Part shown: one piece after another, positions 52,939 through 60,343 of the stretch
Layout: the number at the start of each line of letters is the position of its first letter
How positions within the stretch are numbered: the stretch's first letter is position 1
Source of the DNA: Salegentibacter holothuriorum
GTDB lineage: Bacteria; Bacteroidota; Bacteroidia; Flavobacteriales; Flavobacteriaceae
Assembly: GCF_900168045.1 (NCBI RefSeq)
Contig: NZ_FUYY01000003.1
Location: forward strand, 124,001-188,000
DNA: 64,000 nt
Direction of reading: 5' to 3'
Made by a program: the position numbers and the translations under genes
Notes under the pieces: generated by a model
What the model was told of the DNA's origin: nothing
The model's database searches: none
Seen by the model: the letters and a program-made list of their open reading frames with translations, nothing else

Positions 52939-54333
52939 ATGTCTCAAAGGCCACTTGTACATTTTGAAATCTCTGAGCGCAAGGTATTACTGCGTTTGTT
53001 AGACTCGCTTTGTGTTCTCACCAGCCTTAGCCTGATAGGAATCATCTTTGATTTTGATTATTTTAGAATTAATTCTCAAAATTGGTATTGGACCCTGGTA
53101 TTACTCCTTTATTTTAATTTTTTTGCCAGTATTTTTGAACTCTACGATCTGCAAAAGGCTTCAAAGTTTGATAGTGTTCTGCAAAATTCCATATTATGCT
53201 CTGCGACTACTGTGGGATTCTATATGCTTACACCTCTTTTAACACCAAGCCTTCCTGAGAATCGGTTGCAAATTCTCTTTTTCTTTCTGGCTATTTTAGT
53301 TCCCTTACTTTTATGGCGCTTTGTCTACATCACTTTAATTTCTTCCCCACGCTTTTATAAACGTGTATTGGTAGTAGGGAATTCTTTTGATATAAATCTG
53401 ATTAGCTCCGATCTTCAAAAATCTGATCCTAATTACGTGGTTGTGGGCTATATTAAAACGGAAGATCGAATACAATCAGAAATTAATGAAGACAACTTGA
53501 TAAGATTTGAAATTAAAGATATTAAGGAGGCTATAAAAGAACATCATATTAATGAAATAGTGGTAGCCAGCGGGTATAAAGAGGGTTTAATGCTGTCTCT
53601 TTATAATCAGCTAAGCTACTTGCTTAAAGCAGGTTTTCCTATTAAAGACTATACCCAGGTTTATGAAGAAGTTACCCAAAGAATTCCGGTGCAGCATGTA
53701 GATAAAGATTTTTACAGGTATTTTCCTTTTAGTAGAAGTAATCAAAATAAATTTTATCAGGTTTTCTTTAGAATATTTGATGTTATTATCGCCTTGGTGG
53801 GATTAGCGTTTTTTATCCTGATTCTTCCTTTACTTTTAATCGCAAATTTATTGGGTAACCGTGGTTCGCTTTTCTATCGGCAGGAAAGAATTGGTAAATA
53901 TGGTGAAGTTTTCAGGATTTTGAAATTACGGACTATGGTCAAAGATGCCGAATCCAACGGCCCGCAATATGCTGAAAAGAATGATTTACGAACTACTCGT
54001 TTTGGTAAATTTCTAAGAAGATCCAGGATTGATGAAATTCCGCAGTTTTATAATGTTTTAAAAGGGGAGATGAGCCTTATAGGTCCAAGACCCGAAAGAC
54101 CTATTTTTGTCAAGGAATTGTCTCAAGCGATTCCTTTTTATGAAACCCGCCACGTCATAAAACCCGGCTTAACAGGTTGGGCACAGGTAAAAGCCGATTA
54201 TGGCAAGGACCAGGCCGATAGTCTAGTGAAACTTCAATATGATCTTTATTACATAAAGCACCGGGGCATTTTTTTGGATCTCAGTATTTTATTGAAAACC
54301 TTTAGTACCGTAATTTTCTTCCGGGGACAGTGA
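52939..54333 (+). CDS. Undecaprenyl-phosphate sugar-phosphate transferase (polyprenyl glycosylphosphotransferase, WcaJ/WbaP-like)
   Basis: 464 aa. Four hydrophobic segments in the first 130 residues precede a Rossmann-like domain (RVLVVGNSFDINLISSDLQK, VVGYIKTEDR). A further membrane hairpin (residues 275-300) leads to the catalytic bacterial sugar transferase domain: GSLFYRQERIGKYGEVFRIL, KLRTMVKDAESNGPQY, FLRRSRIDEIPQFYNVLKGE, MSLIGPRPERPIFVKEL and KPGLTGWAQV. It starts glycan assembly by moving a sugar-1-phosphate to undecaprenyl phosphate. It closes the locus, isolated from it by a repeat array. Glucose or an N-acetylhexosamine are possible substrates. Confidence 0.92.
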   Translation: MSQRPLVHFEISERKVLLRLLDSLCVLTSLSLIGIIFDFDYFRINSQNWYWTLVLLLYFNFFASIFELYDLQKASKFDSVLQNSILCSATTVGFYMLTPLLTPSLPENRLQILFFFLAILVPLLLWRFVYITLISSPRFYKRVLVVGNSFDINLISSDLQKSDPNYVVVGYIKTEDRIQSEINEDNLIRFEIKDIKEAIKEHHINEIVVASGYKEGLMLSLYNQLSYLLKAGFPIKDYTQVYEEVTQRIPVQHVDKDFYRYFPFSRSNQNKFYQVFFRIFDVIIALVGLAFFILILPLLLIANLLGNRGSLFYRQERIGKYGEVFRILKLRTMVKDAESNGPQYAEKNDLRTTRFGKFLRRSRIDEIPQFYNVLKGEMSLIGPRPERPIFVKELSQAIPFYETRHVIKPGLTGWAQVKADYGKDQADSLVKLQYDLYYIKHRGIFLDLSILLKTFSTVIFFRGQ

Positions 54334-54400
54334 TCCAGTATCCAGTCTTCAGTGGGTAGTTTTTTAGTTCTCAGTTCTCAGTTGTCCGTTCTCGGTTTGA
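54331..54400. repeat. Heptanucleotide array (10 units) beginning at the stop codon
   Basis: TGATCCA, GTATCCA, GTCTTCA, GTGGGTA, GTTTTTT, AGTTCTC, AGTTCTC, AGTTGTC, CGTTCTC, GGTTTGA. The first three bases are the TGA stop of the sugar-phosphate transferase. The second half is the reverse complement of the GAGAACT/GACAACT units at 47241-47576. Confidence 0.75.
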
Positions 54401-54411
54401 TAAAATCAAAA

Positions 54412-54544
54412 AGTCATTGAGGAGCGCAGCGACGTGGCAATCTGTGGTTGATTTGTGCTTGGTTGGTTCTAAATTAAGGATTGGTTAATTCGTTGTTTGA
54501 TAGAGAGATTGCTTCTCCCGATAAAAATCGGGATCGCAATGACG
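54412..54544. repeat. CGTCATTGCGAG-family repeat, two parts
   Basis: AGTCATTGAGGAGCGCAGCG with GTGGCAATCTG at 54412-54445, and AGAGATTGCTTCTCCCGAT with ATCGGGATCGCAATGACG at 54503-54544. The second has a CCCGAT-aaaa-ATCGGG hairpin. It may end transcription between the convergent sugar transferase and lnt genes. Confidence 0.6.
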
Positions 54545-54623
54545 CCTGATTTGTTCTAGTTTTCGCGAGTGATACAGGAGCCCGGCAATCTGCTTTTTGG
54601 GTTCTGGCTTTTACCTACGTACT

Positions 54624-56216
54624 TTAACCAGGTCTATTCCTTTTATACTTTACCACTGCAAATAAGAAAATAAATAAGGCCAGAAATTGCGCAACTCTTG
54701 CTAAATAATCTCCGTGTTTTACATAAAAGGTTTTCTCTGAATTTAGATGAATATTAGACTTGATGCTTCCCCGCTTTTCATAGCCCAATTTTTTAGTTAC
54801 TTCACCTTTTTGATTTATAAATGCCGAAATGCCTGTATTAGCACTACGCACAACATCCCGCCTTGTTTCAATGGCGCGTAGTTTTGCATAACTAAGATGT
54901 TGCTGGTGGCCCTGAGTATTTCCCCACCAGGCATCATTCGTAATTATGCTGAGAAAATTAGAACCATTCGCTACATAACCCGTTACATATTCTCCGTAAA
55001 CAGATTCATAACAAATAATGGGGCCTGTAAACGATTGGTTATTTAAAGCAAAAGCTTCGCGCTCTTCTTGCGTGGTTTTCATCGCTACAGTGCCGCCAAG
55101 ATCAATCATTACATCTCCCAGGATAGGTTTTAGTATCTCCTGGTACGGAAAGTTTTCTACACCAACCACAAGTTTAGATTTGTGATATAGCTGCGGAATA
55201 TCTTCAGCATTCATTAAAAAAGCCGAATTATAATCGTCGTACCAATCCATAGGGCCTATTTGATTGCTTTGCGCTCTAACTTTGCCTGGATCATTGAACC
55301 TTTCGTAAAAAGATATTCCGCTAAGGAAATCAACCTTCGGGTATTTGTTAATAATTTGTCTGGAGAAGAAAGCCGCTTCAGATTGTTCAAAATTTGATAA
55401 TATGGTGCCGTCAGCAAAAACGGTTTCCGGAGCTACGATTAGTTGAGTGTTTTTGGATACTTTTTCTTCACTTAATTTCAGTAATAATTCTCCAATTCGG
55501 GTGTCAGTGGTGTTATATTTTTCGGTGTAAGGATTAATATTAGGTTGTAGAATTACCACTTCCATGGTATCTCCTTTTTCCTCCACCTGGCTTAATAGGA
55601 GGTAAGAGATGCCTATCGGAATTAAAACGAGTAAACTCATTTTAAAAATTCCGCGATAGATTAAGGTTTTATCTTTAAACTCCTTGTAAAGCAGTAAAGC
55701 TTTAAAAACCGCGATATTACCAAGCCACACCCAAAGTGTTCCGCCAAAGGTGCCGGTGTATTCATACCACTGCACCCAGTTTTGAAATTCAGAAAAGGCA
55801 TTGCCAAGGTTTAGCCATGGCCAGGAAAATTCCCAGGCGAGATGTATTTTTTCAAAAACCATCCATATACTTATTAAAAAGGCTGAAGCTGCGCTAAATC
55901 CGGTGCGTTTTGCTACAATATGATAGAGCAGGAATACCAGCGTCATTAACAGGGAATTTACCAGTACGGCAAAGGCGCCACCAAAAGCGGTAGAAAAATA
56001 GAGCCAGTAAGTTGTGATGACGTTCCAAAGGAGAAAGCTTAGATATGCCAGTCCAAAGACCCTCCATTTTATATATTTCTTTTCAGAATTTCTAACTTTA
56101 AATTCTGCATATAGCAGTGGCACAAAAGCAAAAAATAGAAGTAAAGGAAAACCGTAAGTGGGCCAGGCCAGTGCTAATAAAATTCCGCTTGATACTGCGT
56201 AAGTAAGATTTTTCAT
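54624..56216 (-). CDS. lnt: Apolipoprotein N-acyltransferase
   Basis: 530 aa. About seven membrane segments in the first 220 residues are followed by the nitrilase-type periplasmic domain. VAPETVFADG holds the catalytic Glu, HKSKLVVGVENFPYQ the Lys, and ICYESVYGEYV the Cys nucleophile. NASWWG-like TNDAWWGNTQGHQQHLSYAK and RAIETRRDVVRSANTGISA follow, as in all Lnt proteins. It adds the third acyl chain to lipoproteins in the inner membrane. It is divergent from pssA with a 159-bp gap. Confidence 0.95.
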   Translation of the reverse strand: MKNLTYAVSSGILLALAWPTYGFPLLLFFAFVPLLYAEFKVRNSEKKYIKWRVFGLAYLSFLLWNVITTYWLYFSTAFGGAFAVLVNSLLMTLVFLLYHIVAKRTGFSAASAFLISIWMVFEKIHLAWEFSWPWLNLGNAFSEFQNWVQWYEYTGTFGGTLWVWLGNIAVFKALLLYKEFKDKTLIYRGIFKMSLLVLIPIGISYLLLSQVEEKGDTMEVVILQPNINPYTEKYNTTDTRIGELLLKLSEEKVSKNTQLIVAPETVFADGTILSNFEQSEAAFFSRQIINKYPKVDFLSGISFYERFNDPGKVRAQSNQIGPMDWYDDYNSAFLMNAEDIPQLYHKSKLVVGVENFPYQEILKPILGDVMIDLGGTVAMKTTQEEREAFALNNQSFTGPIICYESVYGEYVTGYVANGSNFLSIITNDAWWGNTQGHQQHLSYAKLRAIETRRDVVRSANTGISAFINQKGEVTKKLGYEKRGSIKSNIHLNSEKTFYVKHGDYLARVAQFLALFIFLFAVVKYKRNRPG

Positions 56217-56375
56217 AAAAGGAAATTCTCCTCAAAAATAGCAAACTATTCTCTTTTAAAGAGGTTTCGATAACTTCTTTGAAGTTAAAGCTTTTGTAAT
56301 TGTTATTTCAGAAATTGAAAAAACTTGTAAAAACAGGTTGCAATTGCTTAGTTTAGTATTTTACAAAACCAATCT

Positions 56376-57134
56376 ATGACTATAAAAAAACATATTCCGA
56401 ATTTAATAACGCTTTTAAATTTACTCTGCGGAACTATTGCGGTTATTTTTGCCGTACAGGGAAGCCTTATTATGGCGGCAATTTTTGTTGCGGCCGGTAT
56501 TTTTTTCGACTTCTTTGATGGGCTCGCTGCTAGAAGCCTAAACGTAGCCGGGGAGCTCGGCTTGCAGTTAGATTCACTTGCAGATGTGGTGACCAGTGGC
56601 GTAGTACCGGGAATTGTGATGTACCAGTTATTAGACAATGCACTTCCGGGAAATTCGGGTGTTGAAAATACCGGTTGGGAAGTTAGCCCGGGCTGGTGGG
56701 ATTGGAATTTTAATACGCTTGCTTTAATTGGCTTATTAATAAGTTTAGCCTCAGCTTACAGGTTGGCAAAATTTAATGTAGACGATCGTCAAACCGATTC
56801 ATTTATAGGAGTGCCTACTCCGGCCAATGCACTTTTAATCTTAAGCTTTCCGCTTATTTTAACTTTCCAACCCGATAGTTTTATCACCGGCTTGATTTTA
56901 AATGAATGGTTTTTAATTGCACTCACTTTTTTAAGCTGTTATCTTTTAAATGCAGAAATAAAACTATTTGCCCTTAAATTTTCTAATTGGGGTCTAGCCG
57001 ATAACAAATTACGTTACTTCTTTTTGCTTTTATGCCTGGTGCTTATCCTGGTATTCCAATTTGTAGCTGTGCCGCTTATTATTTTAAGCTATGTGTTGTT
57101 GTCTGTAGTTTTTCCGAAGAAAGAGGCGGTATGA
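56376..57134 (+). CDS. pssA: CDP-diacylglycerol--serine O-phosphatidyltransferase
   Basis: 252 aa. HIPNLITLLNLLCGTIAVIF opens the protein. The CDP-alcohol phosphotransferase motif DG-x2-AR-x8-G-x3-D-x3-D is complete (DGLAARSLNVAGEL-G-LQLD-SLAD, residues about 48-70). Six to eight hydrophobic segments follow. It makes phosphatidylserine, the precursor of phosphatidylethanolamine, at the inner membrane. It stands alone, convergent with lptB. Confidence 0.93.
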   Translation: MTIKKHIPNLITLLNLLCGTIAVIFAVQGSLIMAAIFVAAGIFFDFFDGLAARSLNVAGELGLQLDSLADVVTSGVVPGIVMYQLLDNALPGNSGVENTGWEVSPGWWDWNFNTLALIGLLISLASAYRLAKFNVDDRQTDSFIGVPTPANALLILSFPLILTFQPDSFITGLILNEWFLIALTFLSCYLLNAEIKLFALKFSNWGLADNKLRYFFLLLCLVLILVFQFVAVPLIILSYVLLSVVFPKKEAV

Positions 57135-57144
57135 TAAAAATAAC

Positions 57145-57175
57145 AACCTCACAGGTTTTCAAAATCTGTGAGGTT
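57145..57175. terminator. Perfect hairpin after pssA
   Basis: AACCTCACAG (57145-57154) and CTGTGAGGTT (57166-57175) form a perfect 10-bp stem with an 11-base loop, 11 bases after the pssA stop and before the convergent lptB end. No strong T run follows, so termination is probable but not certain. The stem may also be a dispersed repeat. Confidence 0.55.
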
Positions 57176-57240
57176 GAGGATTATTATCTTTATTAAAAGA
57201 AGGTATAGTTCTTACAATTTATTCTTGATGCAGTTTGTGT

Positions 57241-57309
57241 CGTCACCCTGAACTGGTTTCAGGGTCTAAGTTGAAATTAAATAGATGCTGAAACAAGTTC
57301 AGCATGACG
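57241..57309. repeat. TGAAACAAGTTCAG-family palindromic pair
   Basis: CGTCACCCTGAACTGGTTTC-AGGGTCTAAG at the left and ATGCTGAAACAAGTTCAGCATGACG at the right. The outer ends are inverted complements (CGTCA ... TGACG). It lies 18 bases from the lptB stop. Confidence 0.7.
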
Positions 57310-57326
57310 TTCTCTTCCGCCGTTTA

Positions 57327-58067
57327 TCATTTAAACAATTTCTTTTTCCTTAACTCAAAGTTTTGTCCCAGGTAAACTTTTCTTACCATTTCGTCTTCGG
57401 CAAGTTCTTCGGGCTGACCGTGTTTTAGAATGCTTCCTTCAAACATTAGGTAAGTTCTATCGGTAATAGCAAGGGTCTCCTGTACGTTGTGATCCGTAAT
57501 AAGAATACCGATGTTTTTATCTTTCAATTGCGCTACAATTCTTTGAATATCTTCTACCGCTACTGGGTCTACTCCGGCAAAAGGTTCATCCAGAAGAATA
57601 AAATTAGGATCGGTAGCGAGTGCACGTGCAATTTCGGTACGTCTTCTTTCTCCACCACTTAAAAGATCGCCGCGATTTTTTCGAATATGGCTTAGGCCAA
57701 ATTCTTCAATAAGCGTTTCCATTTTCTCATGGCGTTCTTCTTTAGAAAGGTCGGTGAGCTCCAAAACGCTCATAATATTGTCTTCAATACTAAGTTTTCT
57801 AAAAACCGAAGCTTCCTGTGCAAGATATCCAATACCGTGCTGAGCCCTTTTGTACATTGGATATTTGGTAATATTTGCTTTGTCTAAAACAATCTTTCCC
57901 GAATTTGGTTTAATAAGCCCCACAATCATATAAAAGGAGGTGGTTTTACCGGCACCATTTGGACCCAGTAACCCAACGATCTCTCCCTGGTTTACTTCCA
58001 GAGAGATTCCTTTTACAACTTTTTTTCCTTTGTAGGCTTTAACTAAATTTTCGGCGCGTAATTTCAT
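57327..58067 (-). CDS. lptB: LPS export ABC transporter ATP-binding protein
   Basis: 246 aa. [20 protein letters not shown] (Walker A), [20 protein letters not shown] (Q-loop, with the LptB-typical QEASVFRKL), [20 protein letters not shown] (signature) and [20 protein letters not shown] (Walker B) are complete. LptB powers LPS extraction from the inner membrane with LptFG. It is the last gene of a minus-strand run after kdsD, tatC and a small AhpD-like gene. Confidence 0.94.
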   Translation of the reverse strand: MKLRAENLVKAYKGKKVVKGISLEVNQGEIVGLLGPNGAGKTTSFYMIVGLIKPNSGKIVLDKANITKYPMYKRAQHGIGYLAQEASVFRKLSIEDNIMSVLELTDLSKEERHEKMETLIEEFGLSHIRKNRGDLLSGGERRRTEIARALATDPNFILLDEPFAGVDPVAVEDIQRIVAQLKDKNIGILITDHNVQETLAITDRTYLMFEGSILKHGQPEELAEDEMVRKVYLGQNFELRKKKLFK

Positions 58068-58110
58068 TTACAAGAGCGTTTTAAAGCTAAGTTACATTTT
58101 TTATGCCAGC

Positions 58111-58464
58111 CTATTCCTGGTTTTTAGCTTCCAGTGCATCCCAATATTCGTGAGCTCGTCTAAGATGAGGGATAACAATGGTGCCTCCAATTAAAGTACC
58201 AATACTTAGGGTTTCCATAACCTGGTCCCGGGTTAAACCTTCTTTGAAGCTAGATTCAAGATGGTATTTTACGCAATCATCGCAACGTAAAACCAATGAG
58301 GCTACAAGGCCAAGTAATTCTTTTGTTTTTTTATCTACAGCACCTTCAGAAAAGGCGTTGGTGTCTAAATTAAAAATCCTTTTAAGAACTTTATTGTTCT
58401 CACCAAGAATTTTATCATTCATCTGCTGACGGTAAGCATTGAATTCGTCAACTTTGTTGATCAT
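58111..58464 (-). CDS. Carboxymuconolactone decarboxylase/AhpD-like protein
   Basis: 117 aa, all helical. KTKELLGLVASLVLRCDDCV-KYH carries the AhpD-type CxxC (Cys61, Cys64) with the downstream His. ESSFKEGLTRDQVMETLSIG and GGTIVIPHLRRAHEYWDALE follow. The family acts as a thiol-disulfide peroxidase partner, or on unknown substrates. The start is three bases after the tatC stop, so they are coupled. No alkylhydroperoxidase partner is nearby; the exact role is unknown. Confidence 0.85.
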   Translation of the reverse strand: MINKVDEFNAYRQQMNDKILGENNKVLKRIFNLDTNAFSEGAVDKKTKELLGLVASLVLRCDDCVKYHLESSFKEGLTRDQVMETLSIGTLIGGTIVIPHLRRAHEYWDALEAKNQE

Positions 58465-58466
58465 AA

Positions 58467-59294
58467 CTATTTTTTATTAATTTTTCTTTGTTCTTGTTTA
58501 TAGATCACTTTTGAAATAAGAATACTTACCTCATAAAGTATCAGTACCGGAATTGCCACAATTATCTGACTAACAATGTCCGGTGGCGTTATTATAGCTG
58601 ATAGAATGAGCACAATTACTAACGCATATTTTCGATATTTTTTTAAGAATTGCGGAGTTACCACACCAACCCTGGTGAGGAAATAAATCACGATAGGCAA
58701 TTCAAAAATAAGTCCGCTGGCAAGCACAGAGGCTCTAACCAGTCCAATATAACTACTCAGGTCAAAATCGTTAAAAACGGCTTCACTAACCTGGTATTTT
58801 CCGAGGAAATTTATAGATAATGGGGTTACTACATAGTATCCAAAAACTACTCCTATAAAAAATAATAGGGAGGTTATAAAAATAAACCCTCTGGCATGTT
58901 TGCGCTCGTTATCATGCATTGCAGGAGCTACAAATTGCCAAAACTGGTAAATTACATAGGGAAATGCAATGATAAAACCGGCCGTTATAGAAGTCCAAAC
59001 GTGGGCAGAAAATTGCCCGCCCATAGTTCTACTTTGAATTCTAAAAGGCATTTCGTCAAAACAAAATCCGGCATCGAGGCCAAGCGAAGTAGAAATTCTA
59101 CATAGCATATCGTAAGAAAAGAAATCGCCTCTACTTGGGCCAAAAAGTAATACGTCAAAGATGAATCCCTTTAAAAGAAATGCAATAGAGCCAGCCACAA
59201 CTATTGCGATAACCGCCCGTATTAAGTGCCATCTCAAATCTTCTAAATGGTCCAAAAAGGACATCTCTGGTTCAGGGGTGCCAATTTGCTTCAT
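58467..59294 (-). CDS. tatC: Sec-independent protein translocase subunit
   Basis: 275 aa. PEMSFLDHLEDLRWHLIRAV is the TatC signature, followed by six hydrophobic segments. FIIAFPYVIYQFWQFVAPAM and GLIFELPIVIYFLTRVGVV are the conserved loops. A periplasmic insertion near residues 55-95 (CRISTSLGLDAGFCFDEMPF) is typical of Bacteroidota TatC. It recognises twin-arginine signals with TatA, which is not in the window. The start overlaps the kdsD stop by one base. Confidence 0.94.
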   Translation of the reverse strand: MKQIGTPEPEMSFLDHLEDLRWHLIRAVIAIVVAGSIAFLLKGFIFDVLLFGPSRGDFFSYDMLCRISTSLGLDAGFCFDEMPFRIQSRTMGGQFSAHVWTSITAGFIIAFPYVIYQFWQFVAPAMHDNERKHARGFIFITSLLFFIGVVFGYYVVTPLSINFLGKYQVSEAVFNDFDLSSYIGLVRASVLASGLIFELPIVIYFLTRVGVVTPQFLKKYRKYALVIVLILSAIITPPDIVSQIIVAIPVLILYEVSILISKVIYKQEQRKINKK

Positions 59295-60259
59295 TATAAA
59301 ATTCCTTCTCTAATTAGGTTATGGATATGTACGACACCTGCGTAAGTTTGGTTTTCCAGTGCCAGTAATTGGGAGATTTTATTCTCTTCCAACATTTCTA
59401 AAGCGTCTACCGCCATGGCATCCTGGTCTATGGTTTTTGGAGCCGGGCTCATAATATCTCGTGCCGTAAGAGCTTTAAAATTGGTGTTATTTTTAAGCAT
59501 TCGTCTAATATCACCATCGGTTATTATACCTATAATTTTATTGTCCTCAATAACTGCTGTTACCCCGAGCATTTTTTCTGAAATTTCAATAATGGCATCG
59601 GTAACCGAAGTTTCTGGAGCCACCTGGGGTTTCATATTTTGAGCCGTAATGTCGCTGACTCTTAAATATAGTTTTTTGCCAAGTGAACCACCGGGATGGT
59701 ATTTTGCAAAATCTTTCCTCGAAAATCCTTTTAGTTTTAAAAGACAAATAGCCAGAGCATCGCCTATAACCATTTGTGCAGTAGTACTTGTGGTAGGGGC
59801 AAGGTTATTTGGGCAGGCTTCTTTTTCAACAAAAGAATTTAAAACAAAATCAGATTCTTTACCAAGAAAAGAATCTCTATCTCCAGTAATCCCTATTAGC
59901 AGGTTTTTAAAGTCTTTAATATAAGGTACGAGTACTTTAATTTCAGGACTGTTTCCGCTTTTGGAAATACAAATTACTACATCATCTTTTTGTATGGTTC
60001 CAAGATCTCCGTGAATAGCGTCTGCCGCGTGCATAAATATTGCGGGTGTGCCTGTAGAATTTAATGTAGCTACTATTTTTGTGGCAATAACTGCACTTTT
60101 TCCTATACCTGTAAGGATTACCCTTCCCTTAGATTTGTATATTTCTTCTACGGCTTCTGCAAACTCATTGTCAATGAAATTTTCCAGGTTTGCAATTGCT
60201 TTGGCCTCAATGGAAATGGTTTCTTTAGCTGCGGTAAGAATTTTTTCCTTCAGTTTCAA
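59294..60259 (-). CDS. kdsD: Arabinose-5-phosphate isomerase (KpsF/KdsD/GutQ family)
   Basis: 321 aa from TTG 60259. The SIS domain comes first (VILTGIGKSAVIATKIVATL, FMHAADAIHGDLGTIQ, ISKSGNSPEIKVLVPYIKDF, CPNNLAPTTSTTAQMVIGDA). It is followed by two CBS domains (MKPQVAPETSVTDAIIEISE and DIMSPAPKTIDQDAMAVDAL). It converts ribulose-5-P to arabinose-5-P for Kdo, which links lipid A and core. It is divergent from recQ with an 84-bp gap and leads the tatC/lptB run. Confidence 0.93.
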   Translation of the reverse strand: MKLKEKILTAAKETISIEAKAIANLENFIDNEFAEAVEEIYKSKGRVILTGIGKSAVIATKIVATLNSTGTPAIFMHAADAIHGDLGTIQKDDVVICISKSGNSPEIKVLVPYIKDFKNLLIGITGDRDSFLGKESDFVLNSFVEKEACPNNLAPTTSTTAQMVIGDALAICLLKLKGFSRKDFAKYHPGGSLGKKLYLRVSDITAQNMKPQVAPETSVTDAIIEISEKMLGVTAVIEDNKIIGIITDGDIRRMLKNNTNFKALTARDIMSPAPKTIDQDAMAVDALEMLEENKISQLLALENQTYAGVVHIHNLIREGIL

Positions 60260-60278
60260 ATTTTGATAAAATTAAGGA

Positions 60279-60307
60279 TTGTGAGTTTAAAGAAATATGT
60301 ATCTTTA
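60279..60307 (+). promoter_or_regulatory. Candidate Bacteroidota-type promoter for recQ
   Basis: TTG at 60279-60281 and TATCTTTA at 60300-60307 (seven of eight bases of TAnnTTTG), with an 18-base spacer, lie 36 bases before the recQ ATG. The layout fits the primary sigma factor consensus of the phylum, although the last base of the -7 box differs. Confidence 0.35.
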
Positions 60308-60343
60308 GTTATGCAAATGTATGTAAAATTGTAACACAATTGA

